Shown one piece after another: positions 54,392-63,321 of a stretch of 64,000 nt of DNA. Origin of the DNA: Aquimarina sp. AU474 (GTDB lineage Bacteria > Bacteroidota > Bacteroidia > Flavobacteriales > Flavobacteriaceae). Position 1 is the first letter of the stretch; every line of letters starts with the position of its first letter. A program made the translations under genes and the position numbers. The stretch covers positions 186,001-250,000 of the forward strand of contig NZ_OMPE01000009.1 in NCBI RefSeq assembly GCF_900312815.1, given 5' to 3'. Under the pieces are notes generated by a model, which made no database searches, was not told where the DNA came from, and was given only the letters and a program-made list of their open reading frames with translations.

Positions 54392-55420
54392 ATGGGATTT
54401 TTTGACTTCTTTACCGAAGAGATAGCAATAGATTTAGGTACCGCCAACACATTAGTGATTCATAATGACAAAGTTGTTGTTGACAGTCCATCTATAGTTG
54501 CACGAGATATTATGTCTGGCAAAATTATAGCAGCGGGAAAAGAAGCTGCTATGATGCAAGGAAAAACTCATGAAAATATCAAAACAATTAGGCCGCTTAA
54601 AGATGGTGTAATAGCAGATTTTGATGCCAGTGAAAAAATGATAAGTATGTTTATCAAAGATATTCCGGCATTAAAGAAAAAACTATTTGCTCCTGCTTTG
54701 CGTATGGTTATCTGTATTCCTTCTGGAATTACTGAGGTAGAAATGCGCGCAGTTAAGGAAAGTGCAGAAAGAGTAAACGGAAAAGAGGTTTATCTTATTC
54801 ATGAACCTATGGCTGCTGCAATTGGTATCGGTGTAGATATTATGCAACCAAAGGGAAATATGATTGTAGATATAGGTGGTGGTACTACCGAGATCGCCGT
54901 AATAGCACTTGGAGGTATTGTATGTGATAAATCTGTGAAAATCGCAGGAGATGTATTTACCAATGATATCATTTATTATATGCGCACCCAACATAACCTT
55001 TATGTTGGAGAAAGAACAGCAGAAAAAATAAAGATTCAAATTGGGGCTGCCACAGAAGATCTTGAAATCCCGCCTGAAGAAATGAATGTTCAAGGGCGTG
55101 ATCTTTTAACAGGAAAACCAAAACAGGTACAAATTTCTTTTAGAGAAATGGCCAAAGCTTTAGATAAATCTATTTTACGTATCGAAGATGCAGTTATGGA
55201 GACCTTATCACAAACCCCTCCAGAACTTGCTGCCGACATATACAATACTGGTATTTATCTTGCAGGAGGTGGATCTATGCTTCGTGGATTAGATAAAAGA
55301 TTATCTCAAAAAACCGACTTACCAGTGTATATTGCAGAAGACCCACTTAGAGCCGTAGTAAGAGGAACAGGAATTACACTTAAGAATCTAAACAGATATA
55401 AAAGCGTACTAATTAAATAG
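54392..55420 (+). CDS. mreB: Rod shape-determining protein MreB
   Basis: Actin-like filament protein that positions the lateral wall synthesis machinery. The 342-residue protein has phosphate 1 motif AIDLGTANTLVI (about 11-22), phosphate 2 MIVDIGGGTTEIAVIALGG (about 156-174) and adenosine motif YLAGGGSMLRGLDKRL (about 287-302). The ATG at 54392 gives the normal MGFFDFF start; a TTG three codons upstream is ignored. First gene of the mreBCD-mrdA-rodA operon. Confidence 0.97.
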   Translation: MGFFDFFTEEIAIDLGTANTLVIHNDKVVVDSPSIVARDIMSGKIIAAGKEAAMMQGKTHENIKTIRPLKDGVIADFDASEKMISMFIKDIPALKKKLFAPALRMVICIPSGITEVEMRAVKESAERVNGKEVYLIHEPMAAAIGIGVDIMQPKGNMIVDIGGGTTEIAVIALGGIVCDKSVKIAGDVFTNDIIYYMRTQHNLYVGERTAEKIKIQIGAATEDLEIPPEEMNVQGRDLLTGKPKQVQISFREMAKALDKSILRIEDAVMETLSQTPPELAADIYNTGIYLAGGGSMLRGLDKRLSQKTDLPVYIAEDPLRAVVRGTGITLKNLNRYKSVLIK

Positions 55421-55551
55421 TGTAAAAAAAACACTTTTAGAATATACCTAAATTTCTGATTTTACGTTATCCTGCTTTAATGTGTATATATGAGGCATTA
55501 AAGTCACATATAAACAAACACTTAACTAAAGAAACAACCAGATTTTAGATC

Positions 55552-56376
55552 ATGCAGCAGATTATTAATTTTTTAATCCGAAACAAACATTTTCTGCTCT
55601 TTCTTTTGTTATTACTATTATCATTAGTTTTTACGATACAATCACATTCTTACCATAAAAGTAAGTTTGTGAGTTCAACCAATTTTTTAAGTGGTGGGAT
55701 ATATAGCTGGCAACATTCTGTAAGTGATTATTTTAATTTGAAAACAGAAAACAAACGTCTTCTTTCCGAAAATGAACGTTTGCGAAATCAATTAAGTTCC
55801 TTAAGTATCGATTCTGTTGCAATTAAACACATAGATACTTCATCATTCAATAGACCATACACTTTTATAAAAGCTAGAGTAATTAAAAATGATTACAGCA
55901 AAATCGATAATTATATTTTAATCAATAAAGGAGAAAAAGACAGTATATCTCCAGATATGGGAGTTATAACAGATAAAGGCATTGTAGGTATTATAGAGAA
56001 TACTTCGACAAATTACAGTAGAGTCATTTCTATACTTAATAGCAACTCACGTATCAATGCTGGTCTTAAAAATTCTAATCAATACGGTTCTTTAATTTGG
56101 AACGGAAAAGATCCGAATATTGTGCAATTAGAAACAATACCTCGACAAGCCGTTCTAAAAGAAGGAGATACCATTATTACAAATGGTCGTTCTACTATTT
56201 TCCCAAGAGGAATTGGCATTGGAACCATTGCCAATTATTCATTAGATCAAAATAAAAGTTACTACCTAATCGATGTAAAACTATTTAATGATATGACTAA
56301 TATTGGTTTTGTATATTCGATAAAGAGTAGTGATGTTCAAGAAATTAAAGATTTAGAGACTGCAAATAATGAATAA
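55552..56376 (+). CDS. mreC: Rod shape-determining protein MreC
   Basis: Bitopic membrane protein that activates PBP2-RodA and links to MreD. The 274-residue protein has a TM helix (LLFLLLLLLSLVFTI, about 14-28), a coiled coil (LLSENERLRNQLSSL, about 65-80) and the two-barrel periplasmic domain (about 95-260, with ILINKGEKDSISPDMGVITDKGIVGII, quoted in part, and VYSIKSSDVQEI at the end). It follows mreB by 131 bases and overlaps mreD by eight bases. Confidence 0.92.
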   Translation: MQQIINFLIRNKHFLLFLLLLLLSLVFTIQSHSYHKSKFVSSTNFLSGGIYSWQHSVSDYFNLKTENKRLLSENERLRNQLSSLSIDSVAIKHIDTSSFNRPYTFIKARVIKNDYSKIDNYILINKGEKDSISPDMGVITDKGIVGIIENTSTNYSRVISILNSNSRINAGLKNSNQYGSLIWNGKDPNIVQLETIPRQAVLKEGDTIITNGRSTIFPRGIGIGTIANYSLDQNKSYYLIDVKLFNDMTNIGFVYSIKSSDVQEIKDLETANNE

Positions 56377-56875
56377 AGATACGGCATCACATATCATAAG
56401 GTTTATTGTACTGATATTGGTTCAGGTATTAATTCTTAATCATGTTAATTTCTTAGGATCGTTAAACCCGTATATCTATATTATTTTTATTCTTTTGGCT
56501 CCTATAAACATCAATAAAAGTCTTTTTCTTCTTATAAGTTTTATCCTAGGACTTACGATAGATATGTTTGGAGATTCTGGAGGAGTTCATGCCGCTGCTT
56601 GTATAGTCATAGCCTTCTTTAGACCAGTTGCACTACGATCTGTTTTTGGACTTAGTTACGAATTCCAGACCGTCAAATTAGGAAGTATAGGTTTTGGAGA
56701 AAAACTAGCTTATGTAACCATAATGGTTTTAACGCATCAGATCGTGCTTTTTTCGTTGGAAATTTTTAACTTCTCTCATATACTATTAATCGCCAAAAAA
56801 ACGTTATTTTCCAGTCTATTTACTATTGTGATCACTATGTTGGTCCTAGTATTGTTTAGAAGAAACGATTCATGA
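56369..56875 (+). CDS. mreD: Rod shape-determining protein MreD
   Basis: A 168-residue membrane protein with about five TM helices (near 10-27, 32-47, 50-67, 70-88 and 108-128, plus a last helix near 145-163), the normal size for MreD. Primary sequence is poorly conserved in this family; the call rests on hydrophobicity, LGLTIDMFGDSGGVHAAA near residue 62 and the position between mreC and mrdA with overlaps on both sides. Confidence 0.88.
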   Translation: MNKDTASHIIRFIVLILVQVLILNHVNFLGSLNPYIYIIFILLAPININKSLFLLISFILGLTIDMFGDSGGVHAAACIVIAFFRPVALRSVFGLSYEFQTVKLGSIGFGEKLAYVTIMVLTHQIVLFSLEIFNFSHILLIAKKTLFSSLFTIVITMLVLVLFRRNDS

Positions 56876-58743
56876 GAAAGTTATTATTGTATTTAATCAT
56901 TATTACAACAGGTATTGTCTTTGTTGCAAGGCTCTTTTACTTGCAAATTTATAACACCTCGTATGCTTCTCTCTCTGAAGACAATGCTATCAAAGTAATT
57001 TATGATTACCCTCAAAGAGGTGCAATTTATGACAGAAATGCAAGATTATTGGTTACCAATCAACCTTCGTATGATGTCATGGTAATTCCCAGAGAGTTAA
57101 AAGCCTTTGACACCTTAGAGTTTTGTTCAATTTTAAACATTTCTAAAGATAAACTCGTAAAAAGGTTACATAAAGCTAGGGTTTACTCACCAAGAGTACC
57201 TTCTATCGTTATCCCACAATTGACCAAAGATGAATATGCTTATCTTCAAGAAAAGATGAGGAAATTTGATGGATTTTACATCCAAAAACGTTCACTTAGA
57301 GATTACCAAACTGTCAATGCCGCTAACGTATTGGGATATATCGGCGAAGTAAATGAAAGCCTAATACAAAAAGATCCATATTATATTTCTGGAGATCTTA
57401 TAGGAATTGATGGTGTAGAAAAACAATATGAAAAAGAGCTTAGAGGTGTAAAAGGTGTAAAGCGTATTCAAAAAGATAGATTTAATAGAGACATTGGCCC
57501 ATACAAGAACAAAAAGTTTGATACACTACCAGTAAACGGGAAAGATCTTACAATCACTATAGACGCCAGGCTACAGGCCTATGGGCAAAAATTGATGGAG
57601 AATAAACGAGGTGGTATTGTTGCTCTAGAACCGTCTACCGGAGAAATTTTGGCATTAATTACCGCCCCGAGCTATAAACCAGAATTACTGGTAGGGCGAA
57701 AAAGATCTCCTAATTTCACAAAATTATACTACGACACTATTGCCAAACCTTTATTTGATAGAGGCCTGCAAGGTGAATATCCACCTGGATCTCCTTTTAA
57801 AACGATTAACGCACTTATAGGGTTACAAGAAAATGTTATAGACCTAAAAGAAACAGTATCCTGTAGAATGGGATATTATTATGGGAAAAATGGAAGAAAA
57901 CTAGGCTGTCACTCCCACAGGAGTCCTTTAAATATGATTCCTGGTATTGCCAATTCTTGTAATGCTTATTTTGCTACGGTATACAGAAGAATTATCGAAA
58001 AATACGATACTCCCCAAGAAGGTCTTGATACCTGGAGAAAACATGTACAAAGTTTTGGTCTTGGAAATTATTTAGGAAACGACTTGGCTGCAGGAAGGCC
58101 AGGAAAAGTACCTACTGCAGAATATTATAATCGTTTATATCAGTACCCGAAATATAAATGGTATGCCACGGGTACAATTTCTAATTCTATCGGACAAGGT
58201 GAGGTACTAGCTACTCCTATCCAGTTAGCGAATATGACGGCCGCAATTGCCAATAGAGGATATTATCACACTCCACATATCATTAAAGCTATTGATGGCA
58301 TGCCTATTGAAAATGAAAATTACACCAAACCCAAATACACTACAATCAACAAAGAACACTTTGACCCCGTTGTCGAAGGTATGCATGAGGTATATACAAA
58401 AGGTACTGCCAGTTTTTTACAAGTAGAAGGTATCGAAATTTGCGGAAAGACCGGAACGGCAGAAAACTTCACGAAAATAGATGGTGTTAAAACACAACTA
58501 ACGGATCACTCTGTATTTGTTGCCTTTGCTCCAAAAGATGATCCAAAAATTGTACTTGCCGTATTTGTCGAAAATGGATATTGGGGTGCTCGATATGCAG
58601 GTAGAATAGCATCTTTAATGATAGAAAAACACCTAAGAGGAACCATTTCAAGAAAAGACCTTGAAGATTGGATTCTTACACATAGTCTCGAAGAAGAATA
58701 TGCCAAACCTCATAGTGGCGAACCTTTTAAAATTAATCAATAA
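56872..58743 (+). CDS. mrdA: Penicillin-binding protein 2 (elongation transpeptidase)
   Basis: Class B peptidoglycan DD-transpeptidase of lateral wall growth. The 623-residue protein has a TM helix (about residues 4-24), a dimerisation/pedestal domain with RGAIYDRNARLL (about 48-60), and the catalytic domain: SPFK (SxxK with the nucleophilic serine, near residue 311), SCN (near 364, SxN motif) and KTGTAEN (near 526). Some of the pedestal sequence GEVNESLIQKDPYY is typical of PBP2. It overlaps mreD by four bases and rodA by one base, so the pair that forms the Rod polymerase-transpeptidase complex is tightly coupled. Confidence 0.96.
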   Translation: MRKLLLYLIIITTGIVFVARLFYLQIYNTSYASLSEDNAIKVIYDYPQRGAIYDRNARLLVTNQPSYDVMVIPRELKAFDTLEFCSILNISKDKLVKRLHKARVYSPRVPSIVIPQLTKDEYAYLQEKMRKFDGFYIQKRSLRDYQTVNAANVLGYIGEVNESLIQKDPYYISGDLIGIDGVEKQYEKELRGVKGVKRIQKDRFNRDIGPYKNKKFDTLPVNGKDLTITIDARLQAYGQKLMENKRGGIVALEPSTGEILALITAPSYKPELLVGRKRSPNFTKLYYDTIAKPLFDRGLQGEYPPGSPFKTINALIGLQENVIDLKETVSCRMGYYYGKNGRKLGCHSHRSPLNMIPGIANSCNAYFATVYRRIIEKYDTPQEGLDTWRKHVQSFGLGNYLGNDLAAGRPGKVPTAEYYNRLYQYPKYKWYATGTISNSIGQGEVLATPIQLANMTAAIANRGYYHTPHIIKAIDGMPIENENYTKPKYTTINKEHFDPVVEGMHEVYTKGTASFLQVEGIEICGKTGTAENFTKIDGVKTQLTDHSVFVAFAPKDDPKIVLAVFVENGYWGARYAGRIASLMIEKHLRGTISRKDLEDWILTHSLEEEYAKPHSGEPFKINQ

Positions 58744-59996
58744 TGGCAAAATCTAGTGTAGCAGCTATAGATTGGATTACCGTCCTATTGTTTTTATTAT
58801 TAGTTGGATTTGGATGGGGTAATATTTACTCGGCGTCCTTCGAAAATGAGGTCTTTTCTTTTACTGATCTCACACAAGTATATATTAAACAAGCGTATTG
58901 GATATTATTTAGTTTTGTTATCATAATTATCATTCAAGCCATTGAGGCTAAGTTTTATGAACGTTTTGCTGGATTAATTTATGTAATATCATTACTTTCT
59001 CTTCTAGGTTTGTTTGTTTTTGGAAAAACAATTTCTGGAGCAACTTCTTGGTATGTTTTTGGTCCTGTAGGGCTACAACCTTCAGAATTCGCAAAGGCGG
59101 CTACCGCATTAGCATTAGCTAAATTCTTGAGCGATATGCAAACCAATATTAAATATATTGGCCACCAACTAAGAGCTTTTTTAATCATTGCTATACCTGC
59201 TCTTTTAATTATACCTCAACCGGATCCAGGGAGTGCCCTAGTTTATGCAGCTTTTTTCTTCCCTTTATACAGAGAAGGATTGGCAGCTATATATCTGATT
59301 GTAGGTGCTTCTGCAGCGGCTCTTTTTATACTTACTTTACTTTTTAATCCACTCTGGGTGGTACTGGCAATTGCAGCCATAATGATATTTATATTAGTTA
59401 GAAATAGAAAACAAAAACCAAAATATTCAAGATATCTCCTTACCATTATTATTATCACAGGCTTCTGCTTTTCGGTTAATTACATTTTTAATAATGTATT
59501 TGAACAAAGGCATCGTGATCGTTTCAATATCGTTCTAGGAAAAGAAGTAGATGCCAAAGGGATTGGTTACAACACCAATCAAAGTCAAATTGCTATTGGT
59601 AGTGGTAGTTGGACCGGTAAAGGCTGGAAAGAAGGAACCCAAACTAAAGGAGGTTTTGTTCCCGAACAACATACAGATTATATATTTAGTACTGTTGGTG
59701 AAGAATGGGGTTTTCTTGGAGCTACAACCATCGTTACTTTATTTCTTTTGTTACTAATTCGATTAATACATCTAGCCGAACGGCAAAAGAATCAATTTAG
59801 TCGGGTATACGGCTATAGTGTTGTTGGTATTCTGTTTATACATTTTGCCATAAATATTGGTATGGTAACAGGGTTAATACCAACTATTGGTATTCCTCTA
59901 CCATTTTTTAGTTATGGAGGATCTGGTCTTTGGGGATTTACAATATTGCTTTTTATATTTATTAAACTCGACGCTAATCGAGTAAATGAATGGTAG
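58743..59996 (+). CDS. rodA: Peptidoglycan glycosyltransferase RodA
   Basis: SEDS-family lipid II polymerase that works with PBP2. The 417-residue protein has about ten TM helices and the SEDS hallmarks: WYVFGPVGLQPSEFAKAATAL (about residues 101-121), KGIGYNTNQSQIAIGSGSWTGKG in the long periplasmic loop near residue 272 (quoted in part), and TGLIPTIGIPLPFFSYGGSGL near the end. The catalytic Asp region lies in the large loop before EQHTDYIFSTVGEEWG. The start codon overlaps the mrdA stop (TAATG). It converges with the nuclease gene six bases away and no terminator is seen between them. Confidence 0.96.
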   Translation: MAKSSVAAIDWITVLLFLLLVGFGWGNIYSASFENEVFSFTDLTQVYIKQAYWILFSFVIIIIIQAIEAKFYERFAGLIYVISLLSLLGLFVFGKTISGATSWYVFGPVGLQPSEFAKAATALALAKFLSDMQTNIKYIGHQLRAFLIIAIPALLIIPQPDPGSALVYAAFFFPLYREGLAAIYLIVGASAAALFILTLLFNPLWVVLAIAAIMIFILVRNRKQKPKYSRYLLTIIIITGFCFSVNYIFNNVFEQRHRDRFNIVLGKEVDAKGIGYNTNQSQIAIGSGSWTGKGWKEGTQTKGGFVPEQHTDYIFSTVGEEWGFLGATTIVTLFLLLLIRLIHLAERQKNQFSRVYGYSVVGILFIHFAINIGMVTGLIPTIGIPLPFFSYGGSGLWGFTILLFIFIKLDANRVNEW

Positions 59997-60002
59997 TGGA
60001 GT

Positions 60003-60800
60003 TTAAAATTTCCACCCCTTTATAGAAGAAGAGGCCTCTAATTTTATTTCAATTTCATCTTCTAATTTTGGGAAAAAGTCAATCCCCGTAATCTCTTCAA
60101 TTCTATCTGTCGAAACTACAAATTCTTTCAATGGTTTATTAGAATTTTTATGCGGCATTAAAAAAGCTATCATTTTTGCATGACCTTTTGAATTATCATA
60201 AATGATTTTATAAAAATATTTCGGTACCGAAACGGCTTCATATCCTATCGATTTGAGATCATTAGTTAATATTCCGCCAGTAACTACATACACTCCATCA
60301 TATTTCTTTGCCCAATATCTTGTTTTTTGCTCGAGTGTATTCCATATACCGCTGTTAAATTCATGATTCTGTGGGCTAACATTAGAGGTCACAAAAGTTT
60401 CTTCAAAGGCATCATATGTGAACTTTCTATCTCCCGCAGGGCATAAATGTCCTCTGTCATATCCAGAGTTTTTATAATTACGCCAATCGGCAGAAGATGT
60501 TCTTACTTTTTTATCTTTTTCAAAATAGGGTCTCTTAAATTCATTAGTCGATAAATGTTCCTTTTTTAACTCATAAGCTACCCACTCTGCTTGCTCATGC
60601 TTTTCAGAATATGACAACGAATAATAATCATGAGCAACAATTGACCCTGTTGTTGAGGTAGGCAAAAAGAAAAAACTGTAATTGCTATCATCAGTTTTCT
60701 CTTCAGAAACTGTTGTGATGCTGTCAATATTTTCTTCAAAATAATAAAACCCTATTGTGACTAAAATGATTAAAAGAGGATAAAGGTATTTTCTATTCAA
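60003..60800 (-). CDS. DNA/RNA non-specific endonuclease, membrane anchored
   Basis: A beta-beta-alpha-metal nuclease of the Serratia NucA/EndoG type. The catalytic motif is GYDRGHLCPAGD (DRGH near residue 132), and the metal-binding Asn lies in SNVSPQNHEFNSGIWNTLE about 25 residues later. An N-terminal TM helix (YLYPLLIILVTIGFYYF, about 5-21) anchors it with the nuclease domain outside the cytoplasm, suited to degrading external nucleic acid for nutrients. The start is non-ATG: the longest frame opens at a TTG (60839) that overlaps a perfect -7 box, so the TTG at 60800, just before the TM helix, is chosen. No in-frame ATG exists upstream of the active site. Confidence 0.88.
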   Translation of the reverse strand: MNRKYLYPLLIILVTIGFYYFEENIDSITTVSEEKTDDSNYSFFFLPTSTTGSIVAHDYYSLSYSEKHEQAEWVAYELKKEHLSTNEFKRPYFEKDKKVRTSSADWRNYKNSGYDRGHLCPAGDRKFTYDAFEETFVTSNVSPQNHEFNSGIWNTLEQKTRYWAKKYDGVYVVTGGILTNDLKSIGYEAVSVPKYFYKIIYDNSKGHAKMIAFLMPHKNSNKPLKEFVVSTDRIEEITGIDFFPKLEDEIEIKLEASSSIKGWKF

Positions 60801-60826
60801 TTTGGAAAAGTTAAAAAAGTGAAGCA

Positions 60827-60834
60827 CAAAAGTA
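60827..60834 (-). promoter_or_regulatory. -7 promoter box of the nuclease gene
   Basis: On the minus strand TACTTTTG matches TAnnTTTG and lies 27 bases before the chosen TTG start. It sits within the longest possible reading frame and so decides the start. Confidence 0.5.
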
Positions 60835-61077
60835 ATCAAATATTTACGTGTAGCTATCCCCCGATATTAATAACATTTCAAACTACACATTTATAAATAC
60901 GGACAAACAATTATTATTTGTAACATTAATCACATCATAATAAATCATTTAAATTACTATTTTAGAGAAGTTAATTTTTTGAAGGTTGAATAATATATTA
61001 TCTTAGAAAGCTAAAATATTTTATCATATCTCGAATAATCAATATGATAACTCTAAAAACTCATCTCGCACAATCAC

Positions 61078-62673
61078 ATGGAAAATAACATCGAACAAAT
61101 AGTCGAAAGTGTTTTGATTCAAAATCGAATTAGAAATTACGACAAAAAAGATCTCGAACTTCAGTTAAAAATACATCCAAATTATCCTAGTTTTCAATCG
61201 GTAACGGATACTCTAGATTATTTTGATATAGACAATATAGCTGTAGAGGTTCCTACGGAAGCATTGGATCAACTACCAAAAAGCTTTGTGTCTTTGGTTA
61301 AAACCGAAAATTCTGAGGAAATTGTTGCTGTTATAAAGAAAAATGATAGTATTGAAATTAAACATACCAGTCACAAAAAGAAGAAATATACTTTTGAAGA
61401 GTTTAAAGAAATCTGGTTACCAAAAGTAATTGCTGTAGAATACAATGCTAAACAAAACATAGCTTCAAACCGATCTTTTATACAGACGTTCTTAACCATA
61501 GCATTGGCCATTGGATTGATTTTTACACTTGTTGATAGATCATGGGATCTATATCAAGCATTATTCTTGCTAACCTCTATTGGAGGTTTGGTTTTTAGTT
61601 TTTTTGCCTTGCGTGAAAGCCTAGGTATTCAATCTCAAGCCATTCATCAATTTTGTACAACTGTAGGTAATACTAATTGTGGAGATGTAATCAATAATAA
61701 TAGTGGTAAACTCTTTAAAGGTTTTACCTTATCAGACGCCGGGATTGCTTTTTTTGGATCTATAACTCTGTATCAAGTCTTTTTTGGTTTTACTAGCATT
61801 TTACTTATTCCGGCTTTAATAGGTGTTCCTTTTGTAATATACTCTATATATTCACAGGGCTTTATCGTAAAAAAGTGGTGTGCAATTTGTTTGACTATAG
61901 GCGCGGTTTCAATCGCCTTAGCCATTATAGCGTTTATAAGCCTTCCATTTGTATTTGAAATTGAACTACTACCACGATTTTTAATGATCTCTGCTTTATT
62001 TACTTCAATTTATCTTTTTGCTAAAGAAAAAGTTAGCGAGAATAAAGAGTTTAGATTAGACAACACTAAACTAAATCAATTTAAAAGAGATGGTCAAATA
62101 TTCACTCATTTATTAAGTTTATCCGAAAAAATATCAGACACAGCTACTTTCAAAAATGAAATAGTATTAGGAAATCCAAACGCAGAATTTAAGATCATTA
62201 GCTACACTAATCCTATGTGCGGTTATTGTAAGGATGCATTTGAGACCTACGCTCGTGTTATAAAAGCTATGGGAGATAAATTACAAATAGTAATCCGTCT
62301 TGGGGTGAGTTTAGAAAAACAAGATGCCGAACCCACACAAATAGCGCTTAGATTAATGGATATTTATCATGATCAAGGGCAAGAAAATTTTATAGCAGCG
62401 TATTCAGATTGGTTTGCAGATAGGACGTTTAGTAAATGGATCAAAAAATACAAGGCTCCTTCAAACAATCCTATGTATGTAGAAGTTTTACATAAACAAT
62501 CAGAATGGTCTAAAAACAATAATATCCCTTATACACCTGCTTCGGTAATTAATGGCACTACATATCCAAAAAAATATAGTTATACCGAGTTTTTCTATTT
62601 TGTGGGTATGTTGCTCGAGAATCAAACGAGCTCTGTTTCTGAAGAAGAGCAAGCTATTGAGAATGTAAATTAA
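61078..62673 (+). CDS. C39-like / VKOR / thioredoxin fusion oxidoreductase
   Basis: A 531-residue multi-domain membrane protein. Residues 1-125 resemble the peptidase C39 fold (HPNYPSFQSVTDTLDYF, KHTSHKKKKYTFEEFKEIW) but lack a catalytic Cys, so this part probably only binds leader peptides. Residues about 135-315 form a vitamin K epoxide reductase module with a cysteine pair in FCTTVGNTNCGDVI and the CxxC active site WCAIC, in four or five TM helices. Residues about 355-510 are a DsbA-like thioredoxin domain with MCGYC. Together these make a self-contained disulfide-forming system. The neighbouring GG-leader Cys-rich peptides are the obvious candidate substrates. Confidence 0.85.
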   Translation: MENNIEQIVESVLIQNRIRNYDKKDLELQLKIHPNYPSFQSVTDTLDYFDIDNIAVEVPTEALDQLPKSFVSLVKTENSEEIVAVIKKNDSIEIKHTSHKKKKYTFEEFKEIWLPKVIAVEYNAKQNIASNRSFIQTFLTIALAIGLIFTLVDRSWDLYQALFLLTSIGGLVFSFFALRESLGIQSQAIHQFCTTVGNTNCGDVINNNSGKLFKGFTLSDAGIAFFGSITLYQVFFGFTSILLIPALIGVPFVIYSIYSQGFIVKKWCAICLTIGAVSIALAIIAFISLPFVFEIELLPRFLMISALFTSIYLFAKEKVSENKEFRLDNTKLNQFKRDGQIFTHLLSLSEKISDTATFKNEIVLGNPNAEFKIISYTNPMCGYCKDAFETYARVIKAMGDKLQIVIRLGVSLEKQDAEPTQIALRLMDIYHDQGQENFIAAYSDWFADRTFSKWIKKYKAPSNNPMYVEVLHKQSEWSKNNNIPYTPASVINGTTYPKKYSYTEFFYFVGMLLENQTSSVSEEEQAIENVN

Positions 62674-62696
62674 TTCGGACTACCCACTTATTATAT

Positions 62697-62756
62697 TATT
62701 AAAAGTAAAAAGAAAGGTTTTGTTTTCAAACAAAACCTTTCTTTTTACTTTTAATA
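62697..62756. terminator. Bidirectional terminator: 60-base palindrome
   Basis: Two perfect 29-base arms, 62697-62725 and 62728-62756, separated by only TC. Each arm holds an A-rich and a T-rich half, so transcripts from either side end in a strong hairpin. It lies between the convergent fusion gene and the peptide gene. Confidence 0.85.
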
Positions 62757-62784
62757 TCTACCAAATATTTTTCCCAACATATTA

Positions 62785-62964
62785 TTATGGTCCAACAATT
62801 GGCTTAACGCAAAACATAGGTAAGGACCATGTACATTCAAGTCCAGACATTGGTTCAGGTTCAGTACATGTTGATTGACCCGAATACATTCCCCCTCTTA
62901 TTGACTCTAACGAATTCAATTTTGCTACCTGAAATTTCTTAATGCTCAATTTCTTTTTTTTCAT
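62785..62964 (-). CDS. GG-leader Cys-rich peptide 2 (59 aa)
   Basis: Short gene read from the ATG at 62964. The leader MKKKKLSIKKFQVAKL and following NSLESIRGG end in a double-glycine cleavage site. The core of 34 residues contains three Cys (in STCT, LECT and MFCV) and the motif MSGLECTWS. The leader matches the GG-leader 'natural product precursor' class of Bacteroidota, some of which are annotated as class I lanthipeptides. Leader and core motif are shared with the peptide at 63008. Export through a C39 ABC transporter is expected from the leader but no transporter is in the window. Confidence 0.75.
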   Translation of the reverse strand: MKKKKLSIKKFQVAKLNSLESIRGGMYSGQSTCTEPEPMSGLECTWSLPMFCVKPIVGP

Positions 62965-63007
62965 TCTTTAATGTTTTAATTTCTAAATTATTCAAAAAAT
63001 AAAAATA

Positions 63008-63205
63008 CTACCCCAAGACAACGAGACAATCTCCAACTACGGACCATGTGCATTCAAGTCCGGACATTGCCTCTCCATCTGTAATACATCCAGGTTTTTT
63101 AGTAATACATTCAATTTGGTTAGTATGTCCTCCTCCTTTTATTGACTCTAACGAATTTAATTTTGCTACTTTAATTTTTTGTAGACTTAACTTCTTTTTT
63201 TTCAT
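63008..63205 (-). CDS. GG-leader Cys-rich peptide 1 (65 aa)
   Basis: The ATG at 63205 gives the leader MKKKKLSLQKIKVAKL followed by NSLESIKGG, then a 40-residue core with four Cys (in IECI, PGCI, LECT and GDCL) and MSGLECTWS. An upstream start at 63229 adds eight residues that do not fit the leader pattern. Ser/Thr are few, so lanthionine formation would be limited; with a VKOR-thioredoxin fusion next door, disulfide formation is more likely. A 43-base gap separates it from peptide 2, and the two were duplicated from one ancestor. Confidence 0.78.
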   Translation of the reverse strand: MKKKKLSLQKIKVAKLNSLESIKGGGHTNQIECITKKPGCITDGEAMSGLECTWSVVGDCLVVLG

Positions 63206-63321
63206 TATTAATCTTTTATTGTTAAACACTGCTTAAAATTAAATAAATTCGGAAGTTATTGATAATCAAAAGAGGAAACTTAGTACGTTTTCATGAAATC
63301 GTAGTAAAAACATATAATTTG

